DNA from: Brachionus rotundiformis | Taxonomy: Eukaryota > Rotifera > Eurotatoria > Ploima > Brachionidae | Assembly: GCA_016802295.1 (NCBI GenBank) | Contig: JAESIW010000137.1 | Location: 1,789,318-1,853,317, forward strand | Direction: 5' to 3' | DNA length: 64,000 bases | Shown here: piece after piece, positions 1 to 11,900 of the stretch | How the letters are laid out: each line of letters starts with the position of its first letter | How positions within the stretch are numbered: position 1 is the first letter of the stretch | Position numbers and translations under genes: made by a program | The notes under the pieces: generated by a model | The model's database searches: none | What the model saw: the letters and a program-made list of their open reading frames with translations, nothing else | What the model was told of the DNA's origin: nothing

Positions 1-359
1 TTAATAATCTTTTTATTAATTTAATATTAATTAATTAATAAAATTATTAAAAATAATAATTAATAATCTTAAAAAATCAAAATTATATATTTTAAATATA
101 TTACAATCAGTTTGTAATTCTAAATAATCTATGAATCTTGAATTAATTTTTCATCGTTCAAAATTTACTACTACTAAATACATCAATGTGTGAACTATCA
201 TATTGTATCATGTTAGAAAAAAATTAATGTCTTAAACTAATCTAAGCTTTAAAATTTTAAATGACTTCATAAAAAAGAGCATTTTAGATTTTTTTTATAA
301 TTTTTAAACTCTTAGCTAAGCTTATAATTCTTAATTTACAATTATTTCTTATCTAGAAA
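1..359. other. AT-rich 5' flank, no gene seen
   Basis: No open frame or RNA gene is visible. The last part should hold the promoter and 5' leader of the secreted protein gene whose ATG is at 360. The leader just before the ATG is AT-rich, as elsewhere in the window. Confidence 0.5.
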
Positions 360-3300
360 ATGCGAATCAAAGCATTATCATTGACAATAATCGCACTTAT
401 CGGTATTTAATTTTTGTATATTAATTTATTTATTTGTTAAATTAATTTATCAATTAAGGCCTGATTAGCGCCGCTCCGAAAGCTACATGGATTCCTCAAA
501 GATTAAGAATAAAGTCTCCTTCTTTTTACGAAAAATCGATTAGTCTTTCCCAAAAACCCAATGGAGCTCAACTATACCCATATTACGGCCAAGCTAATGG
601 TTTTTCAAGACCTCTAAGTTATGATCAGCCAAAGCAATCTGAACAACCACAGGTTTACAGTCAACCACAGCAGTCATATGAACAACCACAGGTTTACAGT
701 CAACCACAGCAGTCTTATGAACAACCACAGGTTTACAGTCAACCACAGCAGTCTTATGAACAACCACAGGTTTACAGTCAACCACAGCAGTCTTATGAAC
801 AACCACAGGTTTACAGTCAACCACAGCAGTCTTATGAACAACCACAGGTTTACAGTCAACCAAAGCAGTCTTATGAACAACCACAGGTTTACAGTCAACC
901 AAAGCAGTCATATGGTTCATCTGGATACGGTACCCAGCAATCGTATGGATCAATGTCGCCATGTAATCCTAATCCTTGCTTGAATGAAGGAAAATGTGCA
1001 GTAAATGGTAACGGATATACATGCAAGTGTCCCTGGGGTTGGGCTGGAGTAAAATGTGAAATTTGTTTGACTGAGTGTGCATCAAATCCTTGCACAGCAC
1101 CGAAAAAATGTAAGGCAAAATATGGTGGTGGTTATGAATGTGTCTGCCCATCCAATAGAGCCGGGGCAAACTGCGAAATTTCCAATGATTTATGCTCTTC
1201 AAACCCATGCAAAAATGGTGCCGTTTGTAATCCAATAGAAGGTGGATCATACACATGCGAATGTAGACAGCCTTGGTCCGGACCTTATTGTGATCAGGTT
1301 TGGCAAAATCCTTGCACTGAAGAAGCATTAAGAAATACTGATATTTACCAATACAAAAATCCATGGGACAGACACAGTTACATTGTTTGTGTAGATAAAA
1401 ATAGATATCATACAATGCCATGCTCAGTTGGAACATACTTTAATGACAATCTGCATCATTGTGTTCCTGAAGGATATAACCCACCTGCATGTCCGCAAAA
1501 CTATTGCCAAAATAGTGGAGAGTGTTTAGTGGATGAATACAACTTGTTAAAATGTGTGTGTAAGAAAGGTTTTAGTGGGGATAGATGTGAGGTAAACATT
1601 GATGAGTGTATGCTTGAAGGAAACTCAAAATGTAGTGGTGGTACTTGTGTAGATCAAGTAAATGGTTACTATTGCCAATGTCCTAATGGAGTTGGCCTAA
1701 CTTGTCAAGAAACTATTAAAAATCCTTGTAACTATCAAAACTTGGAAAAAGATCACTATTTTCATGAAGTTCCTTCTCAAAATTATAATACTTATATTCA
1801 TTGTACCGGTGAAAATACATTTACGGTTAACAAATGTGCTGATAATTTGTATTGGCATCCAGAGGAAAGAACTTGTACTGTGGAAAAACCGAAACCAAAA
1901 TATGGTGCATGTTTAGCCTATCCATGCAAAAATGGTGGTGAATGTGAAGAAACGGACGGAATAAACTATAAATGTATGTGCAAAGATGGTTACACTGGTG
2001 AAACATGTGAGCAAATGGTTGATTACTGTTTGTCAAATCCATGTCAAAATGGTGGAAGATGCTTATCTTATGCTGGAGGATACACTTGCGTATGTCAGGA
2101 TAAAGTAATTGATGATTGCTGTTGTAATGGAGTCTTAAATCCGTGTCCATCAAGAGGTGAACTTGTTCCAGGTGTAAACAATTATTTCCCTCATTTATTC
2201 AAAAATAAATATATTCATTGTGATTTTGATGGTAGAGCATTTGTAAGATCATGCGCGGCAACAACTAATTGGCATCAAGATGTTTTATCGTGTTTACCTG
2301 ATAATTTCAGAATAGATAAAACATACTTACATGATGATGTGCAACCTTATGGAACTGAGGCTTATGGATATAATATTGGAAGCAAAAAAAATCAAAAAAA
2401 ATCTGAAAAAGATGCATTATACAAAAATGAAAATAACAATAAAATAAAAGAAAACGAATATACTGGAAATAAAGCGGACAATTCATACGATGTGAACGTA
2501 AATTCGTATACTGAACCACAAAAACCAAAACAGCAATCACATAATACACCACAACAGCAAGAACTATCATATAATGCTCCAGAACAAACAGAACAAGCAG
2601 AACAATCCTATACTGCTCCACAACAGCAGCCAGAACAGCAATATAATGCCCCACAACTACTAGAAGAATCCTATAGTGCACCAGAACAGCCATCCCAATC
2701 ATATACTGCACCAGAACAACAACAGCAATCATATAATGCTCCAGAACAAGCACAGCAATCATATAATGCTCCACAAGTACCAGACGAATCATATAGTGGA
2801 CCAGAGCAACCAGACGAATCCTATAGTGCTCCACAACAAGAACAGCAATCATATAATGCTCCAAAACAGCAGGAACAATCTGATAGTGTACCGGAGCAGC
2901 AAGAACATCAATATAATGCCCCACAACTACTAGAAGAATCCTATAGTGTACCAGAACAGCCATCCCAATCATATACTGCACCACAACAACAACAGCAATC
3001 ATATAATGCTCCAGAACAAGCACAGCAATCATATAATGCTCCACAACAGCCACAGCAATCATATAATTCTCCACAACAACCACTGAGACAGTCAGTCCAA
3101 TCCTATAATGCACCACAACAGCCACAGCAATCATATACTGCACCACAACAACAACAGCAATCATATAATGCTCCACAACAACCACCGAGACAATCCTTTA
3201 ATGCACCAGAACAGCCAGCCCAATCATATAATTCCCCACAACAACCACAGCAATTCAATGCTCCACAACAACCATTGAGACAATCCTTTAATGAACTTGA

Positions 3301-3520
3301 ACAACCAGCCCAATCATATACTGCTCCACAACAGCCACAACAGCAATCATATAATTCTCCACAACAACCACCGAGACAGTCAGTACAATCGTTTAGTTCT
3401 CCTCAAAAATCACAGCAATTATATCATTCTTCACAGCAACATATAAATGGAGATTCGAAGCAATCTTCATCCGTCCAGAATCTTTCTTGGCAACCCCAAT
3501 ATTTTAGATCCTCATTTTAG
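360..3520 (+). CDS. Secreted EGF / chitin-binding (peritrophin-A) protein with Gln-rich repeats
   Basis: Exon 1 is 360-402 and exon 2 is 459-3520, separated by a 56-bp phase-1 intron; the product is 1034 aa. Exon 1 plus the start of exon 2 give a signal peptide (MRIKALSLTIIALIGLISAA). Next come seven 13-residue YEQPQVYSQPQQS-type repeats, then EGF-like modules (SNPCKNGAVC, YPCKNGGEC, NPCQNGGRC) alternating with three six-cysteine CBM14/peritrophin-A-like modules (near CVDKNRYHTMPC, YIHCTGENTF and YIHCDFDGRA). A Lys/Asn-rich linker follows. The last ~330 residues are degenerate SYNAPQQPQQ/SYTAPEQ repeats. There is no membrane segment. Known of the family: CBM14 modules bind chitin and EGF modules mediate protein contacts. 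Inferred: an extracellular matrix, cuticle, egg-shell or jaw-sheath protein whose Gln/Tyr-rich arms could be cross-linked. No named orthologue is recognised. The gene stands alone, with AATAAA signals about 150 bp after the stop. Confidence 0.88.
641..913 (+). repeat. Tandem repeat, 39-bp unit, seven copies, coding
   Basis: The string caggtttacagtcaacca recurs at 650, 689, 728, 767, 806, 845 and 884, exactly every 39 bp. Units are nearly identical; the last two carry caaag in place of cacag, and one to two positions alternate tca/tct. Each unit encodes 13 residues, so copy number can change without a frameshift. The low divergence indicates recent expansion or homogenisation. Confidence 0.97.
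2510..3430 (+). repeat. Degenerate Gln-rich coding repeats
   Basis: Imperfect 24-48 bp units encode S-Y-N/T/S-A/S-P-Q/E-Q-P-x-Q variants. Units differ in length and codon use, unlike the near-perfect 39-bp array at the front of the same gene, so this array is older. Tyr is nearly always preceded by Ser. The reverse strand shows a long open frame here that is only a shadow of the repeat. Confidence 0.9.
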
Positions 3521-3672
3521 ATTATTTTTTAAATATTTTAAATAATTAATTTATTTTATTTCTGTTTTTTTTCTTTATTTTAGTTTTTTATCCATTAGGT
3601 TTTTAAAACAAAATTTATATTCTTTTCTCTTGTAACTTAAATATCTTTTTTTATTTTATCCATGATAAAGGA

Positions 3673-3689
3673 AATAAAAACTAAATAAA
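3673..3689 (+). terminator. Poly(A) signals of the secreted EGF/chitin-binding gene
   Basis: Two AATAAA hexamers at 3673-3678 and 3684-3689 lie about 150 bp past the stop codon at 3518-3520. In this AT-rich genome the hexamer is common by chance, so this is supported mainly by position. Confidence 0.45.
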
Positions 3690-4373
3690 CTTTGTGTAAA
3701 ATTTTTTTAGCTTTATTTAATAATATTATTATTTAATCAAAGTCCTCAGTTCATCTAAATCAAAATAAAATTTTAAATAAAATTCAACTTTATCGTAATA
3801 TTTCAGATCAAGATTTAATTTTTTATTACTTTTCATCAAGCTTTCAATATTGATATTTCTTTTTAAAATATTGTTAAGGTTTGCTACTTAGATTGTACTC
3901 AAATTATTTTTTTTACTTTTGATCGACTTCACCTAAAAAATCTAAACTTTTTAAGTAGAAAAATAAATCTAAATTTTATAATAAAAGTTTTCTTTATTAT
4001 ATAATGAGAAAGAAAATAAAAGTTGTTTTAATTTGAATTTTAAAGTAAAAAAATTAAAAATTATTTAATTAGAAAATGTTAGAAAAATATATTTTAACTT
4101 GGAAACAAAAATAATTTAATGAAAAATAAATAAAAAACTCTTTTTTCCAAAAAAAATTTAGCTCAATTAAATTTTTATGAATAATAACTTTCCGATAAAC
4201 AAAAATAAACCGATTTTTAAATTTTAATTAAAAAAACCTTAAAATAAAAAAGAATAAAATTTATTATCATTTATATCGACACTAGCCGATTGATACAACA
4301 TGCAGACTTAAACAAATAAACATTTAAATTTTTAATTTAATAGTTGGCAAAATAAAAACCAATCTAATTTTGC
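3690..4373. other. AT-rich intergenic, convergent gene ends
   Basis: No coding signal on either strand. The stretch separates the end of the secreted protein gene (+) from the last exon of the HUNK-type kinase gene (-), so both 3' untranslated regions probably lie here. Confidence 0.4.
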
Positions 4374-7300
4374 TCATGTGTGTATTTTGATTCGAGGTAA
4401 TGCGTTGGCCGAGTCTTGTAATGATGTACGCGTTCTAGACACTTGATTATGAACTCCAAGAGTTTTACTAGATGAGTAAGTGGACGTTGGATTCGAGTGT
4501 CTGTGAATTAAATTAGTCACTGGCTTTCTATTTAAATTATCTGTATTTTCAACAGGTGTCATCCTACTATACGTTTGCTTACCAAAATTACTATTAGTCT
4601 TATTATCAGTGTAATGTTTTGTAAATGCTTTTGTTACATAAGTTTTTGCCACATTTAAGTCTTTAAAAAATTAAAACCCGATTAGATAAGTGAGTTCGAT
4701 TAAATAAAATTTTAAATAATCGATGGTCACTGTTTAAAATTTAATCTCGTTTTCACATAAATTCAGGAAAATAAAGAAAAAACTAGCTTTAGGTTTAAGT
4801 TTTATTTTTGGCTTTACAATAATCGAATATTTAAAATTTTAATTAACAAAATATTTTAATTTACTTGGCTGAGCGTCTAGTTCTATTTTAGCTTTACCCA
4901 TGTGCAATTGTCTATTCTTGATTATGTTACTGGTAATGCTGGCATTTGTTTTCTGTCTTTCCAGAGTTGGCTCGTCATACGAAGTCAAGCTTCGCTTTGT
5001 GGTCAAATAGTTGCCTAGCTTGTACTTCTGGTTCACATCATAGCTTTTATCGGAATTTTCGGACATTGAGGGCCTAGACGAAACTCTAGATGTGGTAGGT
5101 CTGTAATAGGTACCATTGTTAGTGTTGTTCAAATAATCGTTGTATCGCTCTGGCGATTTTGGAAGAGTTCTTTCAGGACTTCCTCTGTAAATACTGGACG
5201 GAAGACTTCTAATACTACCAGTGGTTGTCAATTTAGCATTATTTGTATTGCTCAGATTCGAAGAAATGTTTCTACTCTCCGGTTGGTAGTAGACCGGAGC
5301 CTGGTACGGCTCGTCAATTGGTGATGCTCTATTCAATCCAGTTGGCACAAAGTATCTGTCCACTTTATAATCTGTCTGGCTGCCTCCATATGATGTGGCA
5401 CTTGTTCTTCCATTGTTGCCAGCTACATTGTTATTGCTTGTGTTAATATTGTTTATGCTACTGTTAGAGCCGACTTGTTTTCGGTTTAGATCGGCATAAG
5501 TGGTTTGCCGTGAGGTTCTGGTCGAGGATGCAGAGTTTATTTGAGTGTTGTTTCTGATGGGATTTACAGCTGCGGCTATAAAATCCGGTGATGGAGAGTT
5601 GGAATCGTTGTTGTTTACCGAGTCGTTGTCTTTGGGTCGATTGTTAATATTCATATTGCTGAATATTGATTTGAAATCGACATTCTTTTGCGAGCTTGAT
5701 CTGGTAGCCAATTGAACATTGTGACGCTTTGGTAGTAATTGACTGTTTTGTTTTACTAAACCAGTGGAACCATTAGTTGATATGATAACATTATTTGATG
5801 ACAAATTCGGTGTTTGGCTTATATTTGTATTGCTGTTGTTTGTTTGGGCTGAATGAGCTGAGTAATTTGTTTTACCTTCGTTTGTAAGCATTTTGTAATT
5901 AGTCTGCTTGGTGCTGCCAGGAGGATTTTCAATTAAAGTGTTGTAATCCGGATCCGGAAAGCTGAGGCCTTGTTTAAATCTTTTTTCTATTAGATAATAA
6001 ATCGCTTTTAATGCGATTGGTTTTCTATATACAATTGCGTCAATTATGTCATTTTCCGTATAATCATGCCTTTTAAAAATTTGTAAAAATTTAATTAGTA
6101 ATTTTAAAATTTTTTCTTCAATATAAAATAATGATTGAATTTTTTCCTTATTTTTTTAAATATAGATTTAATTTACTTTTGAACAAGATATTGTACAATT
6201 TCCATTTTGATCTCTTTTGAGTCAACAACTGGTTTATATGGAATTAGTTCTACTGGAAAGCTATTAAAATTTAACCATGGATGTGCAAATATTTCGGATA
6301 ATTTGATACGTTTAGTCGGTGAGGGGTCTAACAAGCGACACAACAAATCTTGACAGTCTTGGCAAAAATAATAAAATTATTTTCTTTTTTTTAGTTTATT
6401 TTTATGTTCAGTCTTACCTGGTGAGAGGAAAGGCGGAAGTTCGAAACCTTTGAGTATACAGGCGTGTAACTTAGCCAAATTTTTGCTTCTATTTTCTACT
6501 TTGAATGGTAGCTTGCCGGCCAACATGGCATACATATTAACCCCTCTTTAAATAAAGAAATTACTTAAAAAAATATAAGATTTTTGTATGTATTTTACAT
6601 TGACCAGACATCTACTTCTGGACCATAGTCTTGATGTGCAAAAATTTCAGGTGCCGCATAAGCTGGACTTCCGCACTGGGTATTCAAGAACTCTCTATCG
6701 TCCAAAGAATTACTAAGACCAAAGTCTAAATCGGAAAATAAAATTATTTAATTAATAAATTAAGCAAAAAAAATTTGTTATTTTTAATTAATTAACCTAT
6801 TATTGTCAAATTATGATTTTGATCGAGCATAAAATTTTGTAATTTTATGTCCCTGTGAACCACTTTGGCTTTGTGCATGTGATCAACAGCTGAACATATT
6901 TGCCTAATATAATCTCTGGTCTCATTTTCGTCTAAACTTCGTCTTTAATTAAAAATTATTAGACAAATTTAATTAAATTAGTATTTGCATAACTGATTAC
7001 TTTTTGCTCAAATATTTGACAAATTCAATTCCATCAATGAGTTCCATTACAATGTAGTAACAATTTTCTGTTTCCATAACTTCGTAGAGCTGAATTATAT
7101 GTGGATGCTGCATTCGTTGCATCATGCAGGCCTCGCGGCGAAGATTTGCGCGCAAATAGTTTCTTTTTAGTACTTCGCGCTTGTTAATTACTTTGACAGC
7201 GACCATTTGCTGAGTAATCAAGTGATAGCCAAGTCTAACTTTGGCAAATGAACCCTCACCAATCGTTTTACTAATGATGTAATTGCCGACTTTTTTCTTT

Positions 7301-7413
7301 TTCTCGCCATCACCGCTGTTCATGTTGAACGCGTTCATGTTGTCATGAGCTTTGTTGGCGGCATTGTTCGTAATCGAAGGTGTAATTGCTGTATTGATTT
7401 CGCCTTGCACCAT
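4374..7413 (-). CDS. HUNK: HUNK-type AMPK-related serine/threonine kinase
   Basis: Exons: 7413-7001, 6942-6797, 6725-6599, 6545-6418, 6357-6177, then 6069-4839 (741 aa, ending at a TAA). Alternatively the last is 6069-4865 spliced to 4660-4374 (828 aa); the span given covers both. Kinase landmarks in order: glycine loop IGEGSFAKVRLG, VAVKVINK lysine, VVHRDIKLQN catalytic loop, DFGLSN, activation loop NTQCGSPAYAAPE with the Thr used by LKB1 in AMPK-related kinases, and WSIGVNMYAMLAGKLPF, typical of HUNK. The segment after the kinase (MEIVQYLVQKRHDYTENDII, then IALKAIYYLIEK) matches HUNK's UBA-like stretch. The rest is a Ser/Asn/Arg-rich, probably disordered tail. Other AMPK-related kinases (SIK, NUAK) fit less well. 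Introns are 53-107 bp. Confidence 0.85.
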
Positions 7414-8640
7414 TTTGGTTTCGTCACTTGTTTTAATGCTTTTTCTAATTACTTAATTCTCAATTTGTCGCATATTTTATAAATTTTTTTCTTCTATTAA
7501 AATTTTAAAAGTGTTGAAAGTTTATTTTTAGAGGTGAACACTTTTTCGGCTTTAGCATTGCATAAAATCAAGTTTGGGTTAAGCAAATCCAGAGCCGAAA
7601 AAAAAACCAATTTTAATTAATGTAAAAATGAGTTCAAAATTAGCCCAAAAAAACTTAGGTGAACAAAAAAATAATAATTTACTTATTGTAATTTTTAAAA
7701 TTTTGCTACTTTATAATTAATTTGAACAAAATAGAACTTTAAATTTTCATTATATTGAGTAATTGTTTTATTTTGTTTAAAAAAAATTGGCTAAATTTCG
7801 ATTAAAAACGATAGGAAAATTTATATTATTAAATAATTAAAATTATAATTAGTCCTATTGTATTAGCTTGCCCGGGAGCGGGCGCGGCTGCGTAACATTT
7901 CGAATCATTTATTTGCAAGCTCATCTATAAGCTTATAATAAATTTGGTTTCTATAGAGAACTATGAATGTTATTTTTTCTGAAAAATAGCAGAAAATATT
8001 TAATTTAACTCTAAAATTAAAAGTTATGACTATAAAATTTTTATTTCAAATTTAGACTTGAGCTTTGTAATTATTTGAATGGAAAGCCATTAATTATTTG
8101 GTGCAAATATTCTCCGAAGTGAAGCGATTTACTAATGAATCATAAGCTATTTAATTTTAATTTCTTTTTGTAAAAAATTAGCCTAAATTCATTCGAGGTA
8201 AAAGCTGATATCCTTAAAAATTTACCTTGAAAATAAAATTAATTTTCAATTTCCTTAATTTATAAATAATCCATTAAAAAAACATATTAGAAAATAATTG
8301 TAAAATTGAATACACTGAGTGATTTTTTCTCGGCCAAAATCTGACGGTATTTACCGAATGCTTCCCTAAAAATGATTGATAGGCTCTGTCATTTAATATT
8401 CAGTAATTATTAAAATAGAAATTATTTTAAACGAATCTAGCAGAAAATAGAGCCCCAAGACTTTATTAGATTTTAGAGTTAATAAGAGTTTTTATTTGAC
8501 TTAAAATGATATCAAAAAAATATCAAATTTAGCTGATAAATTAAAATTTTGAATGAGTTAGAATTTGATCCTTAGAGCAAAAATAGCTAGTGAAAAAAAT
8601 ATTACCAAGATAATTTGTTGGTAATTATGGTATCAGGTCG
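7414..8640. other. AT-rich 5' flank of HUNK, no gene
   Basis: Contains the presumed HUNK promoter next to 7413. No convincing coding frame is seen. A short GC-rich hairpin at 7868-7894 stands out and is listed separately. Confidence 0.4.
7868..7894. other. GC-rich hairpin island
   Basis: gcccgggagcgggcgcggct lies within DNA of roughly 20% GC. The arms GCCCG and CGGGC can pair around a four-base loop. No gene is attached to it. It could be a remnant of inserted DNA or a protein-binding site upstream of HUNK; nothing in the sequence decides. Confidence 0.4.
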
Positions 8641-8682
8641 AGCTTTTAAAAGTTTGATACCTAGAGCGAGCCATGTATTTCT

Positions 8683-8746
8683 TGCGGTCTAATTTAAGTC
8701 CAGAATCTGACTTTCAAAATTTAGAGTTTATTTTTTTTAGACCGCA
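8683..8746. repeat. 10-bp perfect inverted repeat
   Basis: TGCGGTCTAA (8683-8692) and TTAGACCGCA (8737-8746) are exact reverse complements with 44 bp between. The right arm sits just before the small p66-like ORF. It could be a hairpin or the ends of a tiny mobile-element relic. Confidence 0.5.
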
Positions 8747-8762
8747 AACCAATAAATAATTT

Positions 8763-8909
8763 ATGCTGAGAGACAACAATTTTAAATTATTGGCTACTAA
8801 TTCCAAAATAAAGCGTCTACGAGAGGACTTGAAATTTGAAGAGGCTTTGCTATTTGAATTAAAAAAATTAAAAATATATTCAAACACGGCTGAGAATATA
8901 ATTTTATAA
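8763..8909 (+). CDS. Small ORF (48 aa) resembling the p66/GATAD2 CR1 coiled coil
   Basis: One uninterrupted frame from ATG 8763 to TAA 8907-8909. Residues 15-36 (KIKRLREDLKFEEALLFELK and the following KL) follow the pattern of the MBD2-binding coiled coil of p66alpha/GATAD2A: I-K-x-L-K/R-E-E/D-L-x-x-E-E-A-x-L-x-x-L-K-K-L. In p66 this helix joins the NuRD repressor complex to MBD2/3. Here no GATA zinc finger or other p66 exon is seen nearby. The frame has stops directly upstream and contains no GT that could serve as a splice donor. It may be a microprotein, a stranded exon or a chance likeness in a Lys/Glu/Leu-rich ORF. The similarity is judged by eye. Confidence 0.35.
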   Translation: MLRDNNFKLLATNSKIKRLREDLKFEEALLFELKKLKIYSNTAENIIL

Positions 8910-11900
8910 AAAAAAAAATACAAATAATTTACTTAGAATAATTTGTTTATAATATTGCCCAAAAGAATAGCTGAACACAAACATAATCGAAAATTGTTAA
9001 GAACAAAATAAAGAATTTACAATCAATTAAGTAATTTGATTGCTGAAAGCTTTAGACCTTTTTTTTTCTATTGAATTGTGCATATGGCAAAAGAGAATAT
9101 CAGAGTACGAGGTAAGAAATGGTTTTGTTGAATAAAAACCTAAAATAACTTTGGAGATTTGGCCAAAATTTGTTTAGTTACTGAGTTTATTTAACAATTT
9201 TTGATTCTTTTTTTAACCAAAGCAAAACTAGTTTGGAGACCTTTTTGTTTTGTTTTCAATTCCATTAGAAATAAAAACCTTCTTATTTGTAATTATTCTA
9301 TTTATTGATGTTAATTTTTCAACAAAAAAAAACAGTCACCTCACTACTAGAGTCTCTTTTCTCGGTAAATTTATTTACCCAACTCTTACTGCCAGTTATC
9401 AAAACAAACAAAGTCAATTAATTTTAACTTTTTTTTTCAATTTAAGAATTACATCATTCTAAGCTTAAAATAAATTATTAAATGAAAAATCGTAGGCCTT
9501 TCTCAATTTCAGTAAACCTAAGCTTGATAAAGATATTTTTTTTTAAATTGTTATTTTTAATTTTAATTTAGCTCCTAGATATAAATATTTTGTAGCATAA
9601 ACATACTAAAAAGAAAAACTCTACAAAAAAATTTGGGAACATCTTGAGACAAGAAGCTGAATAAAATAGAAAAAAGATTATAATTTACGTACTTAATTCT
9701 AAAAAATACAAAGCTTTGATACTAAAATGGTATTTAAACAACATAGGCAATCTAATAATTTAACTTTTTTATTATTGTGTAGCGTTCAAAGTTAATCAAA
9801 AATGTTCGATCTGAATTAAGTTTTTTTTCAAGGTATTCTTTAGAGATATACTCATAGTACAAATTTTGTTTTGAGTAAAAGTATTGAGAAAGTAAAAATA
9901 TATTGCCAAATCTTATCGTAGATCCGCTACAAATGTTGTCATATTTTTATAATTTAAAATAAAAATTATTTAATCCCATCTCAAATTTCATTTACAATAT
10001 ATCTCTTGTAAAATAGCTTAAATATAATTCAAAAGATTTAGTATTTTTAGAAGCTAATAAACCTAGAGATTTAAATAAATAAATAAATAAATATTCGTAT
10101 CAGAAAGCAGCTACGAAAATCTGAAAAAATAATTAATCGATTGCTAAGATAAATTTTATTAATGAAAAATTTTGTTCAAAAAATAATCTTAGATTGATTA
10201 GTTGCTAGATTGTCTCATTATAGGATGTCCTAAAAAAAAGACTCTTGAGAGAAATCTTTTTATGTTTATTCTTCAGAATCACTAAAAAAAACAATTCCAA
10301 TTGAGTTTAGTTTTTAGCTTTGCTGCAATTTAAGCTTGAGCTCATAATTATCACTCTTGATTAATTAACACAATAATTTTGATCGATTTAAAAAAAATTT
10401 AATAAAAAGCTACTTAAAATTATCAAGTTTAAAGTTTTATACAATTTTTAAAGTATTTCCTCAAAATTGAAAAATAATAAGGATTAAATTTTTGACACAA
10501 AATTGTATCAAAAACAAGATTTCCGTATTCCAAAAGTGAAAATACATTTATATGGTCCTGAAAGACGGATATTAATTTCTTTGTCAAACATTGGAATTTG
10601 CCTTACTCAATGCATATTTTTTTAATTTTTTCCTAAAACTTAAGCCGAAATAAAGCAATGACATTTATTTTAAAAGAAAATAATAAATTTAAAAAAAACG
10701 CAAATAAGTTTTGATGTTAATTATAGGCAATCTAAAATTTAAGACGCTATGGTAAATGTATTAAGTAAAAAAAAATTTACCAATTTCCTGTGCATTATAT
10801 TTTCCATTGCTTACCTAATTTAAATACAAAATTTATATTCAAAAATTTATTATTGTCATAAATATATTTTGGTCTTGCTAACTGTAACCAGGAAATACAA
10901 CTAAATCAGTCTTAGTTTTTATAATCTAATTCGTAATATCTAATAATAAAGATGATTAAAATTATATTTATTGATTAAAACTATACTTAATCCACTTAAA
11001 AATTAATTAATCGCTTATCTAATTTCATCTTTGAATTAAAAATTGCTACAAAAAAAATATTTTTCTATTATTTTATTTTATTTTCCGGGTAAAATACGAG
11101 TATTGAAAATCAATTTCAACCTGTTTGAAAATTATGATATTTTTTGCACAAACTTAAAAGCGTTGGTCAAATTGTTTGGTCGATTACCTGCTCGGTCTTC
11201 TGTTAAAAGCTGAAAAACCTGTTAAAAATTGTAAACCTTGAAAATTTTAGTTCTAAAAATTATTTTCTTCGAAATAAATGAATTTATAAAGGATTATAAT
11301 TAAATGCTTTATTTTAATTTGATTGAAACTCAATTTGTATACAAAAATTTCAAATTAATATGGTCTAATTCAAGCTATCGGTTGTTATAGTTTCAATAAT
11401 TTGATTTTAATACAAAATTAAAACGCATAAATGAGAAAATCGAATCAAAAATACTCAAGAACTTTGCATACATACAAACTCAAGTACGATTTTAAAAAAA
11501 GGCATTTATTATTAATAATTAATTTTATTCAGAAGTAGTCAAAAAATTGGCTAAACTAATAAATATCCTAGAAAATGTAGAATTTTAAGTTTATCAAATA
11601 TAGACAAGCTTAAAACAAAATTGACTTGGGCTCATTAAAATTATTTGTAACCTTAGTGTTAAATTTTCTTAGGTCAACTCCTTGTTCAAATTTTTTCCTC
11701 TATAATTGATAATCATTAGCCAAAGCCGATTATTTTTGACATTTAAATTGTTTTTGTTTGTTTGGGCTTTATGATCCTCCTTGGCTAATAGAATCCTTAG
11801 GTACTCTCAATTGTCCTGTCTGTTAACTTTGGCAAGAAAAAATTATTAAAACATAATCTTTGAAAAAAAAAAAACAAATTACTAAATTTTTCTAATTTTT

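Noticed and set aside
594..983. Repeat-containing frames on both strands over the 39-bp array
   Set aside because: A 39-bp unit is a multiple of three and lacks stops in several frames, so extra frames are automatic. Only the frame continuous with the signal peptide and EGF domains is real.
2307..3185. 292-codon open frame on the minus strand
   Set aside because: It is a shadow of the Gln-rich repeat: the Val/Tyr/Ile-rich translation follows from reading the same repeat backwards. The plus strand has a signal peptide and cysteine-rich domains in one continuous frame.
8631..8661. Hairpin-like GTATCA...TGATAC
   Set aside because: Six-base arms are expected often by chance in AT-rich DNA; no further support.
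9250..9462. 70-codon hydrophobic frame (+)
   Set aside because: Phe/Leu/Ile/Asn-rich composition is what random AT-rich DNA encodes; no splice or family support.
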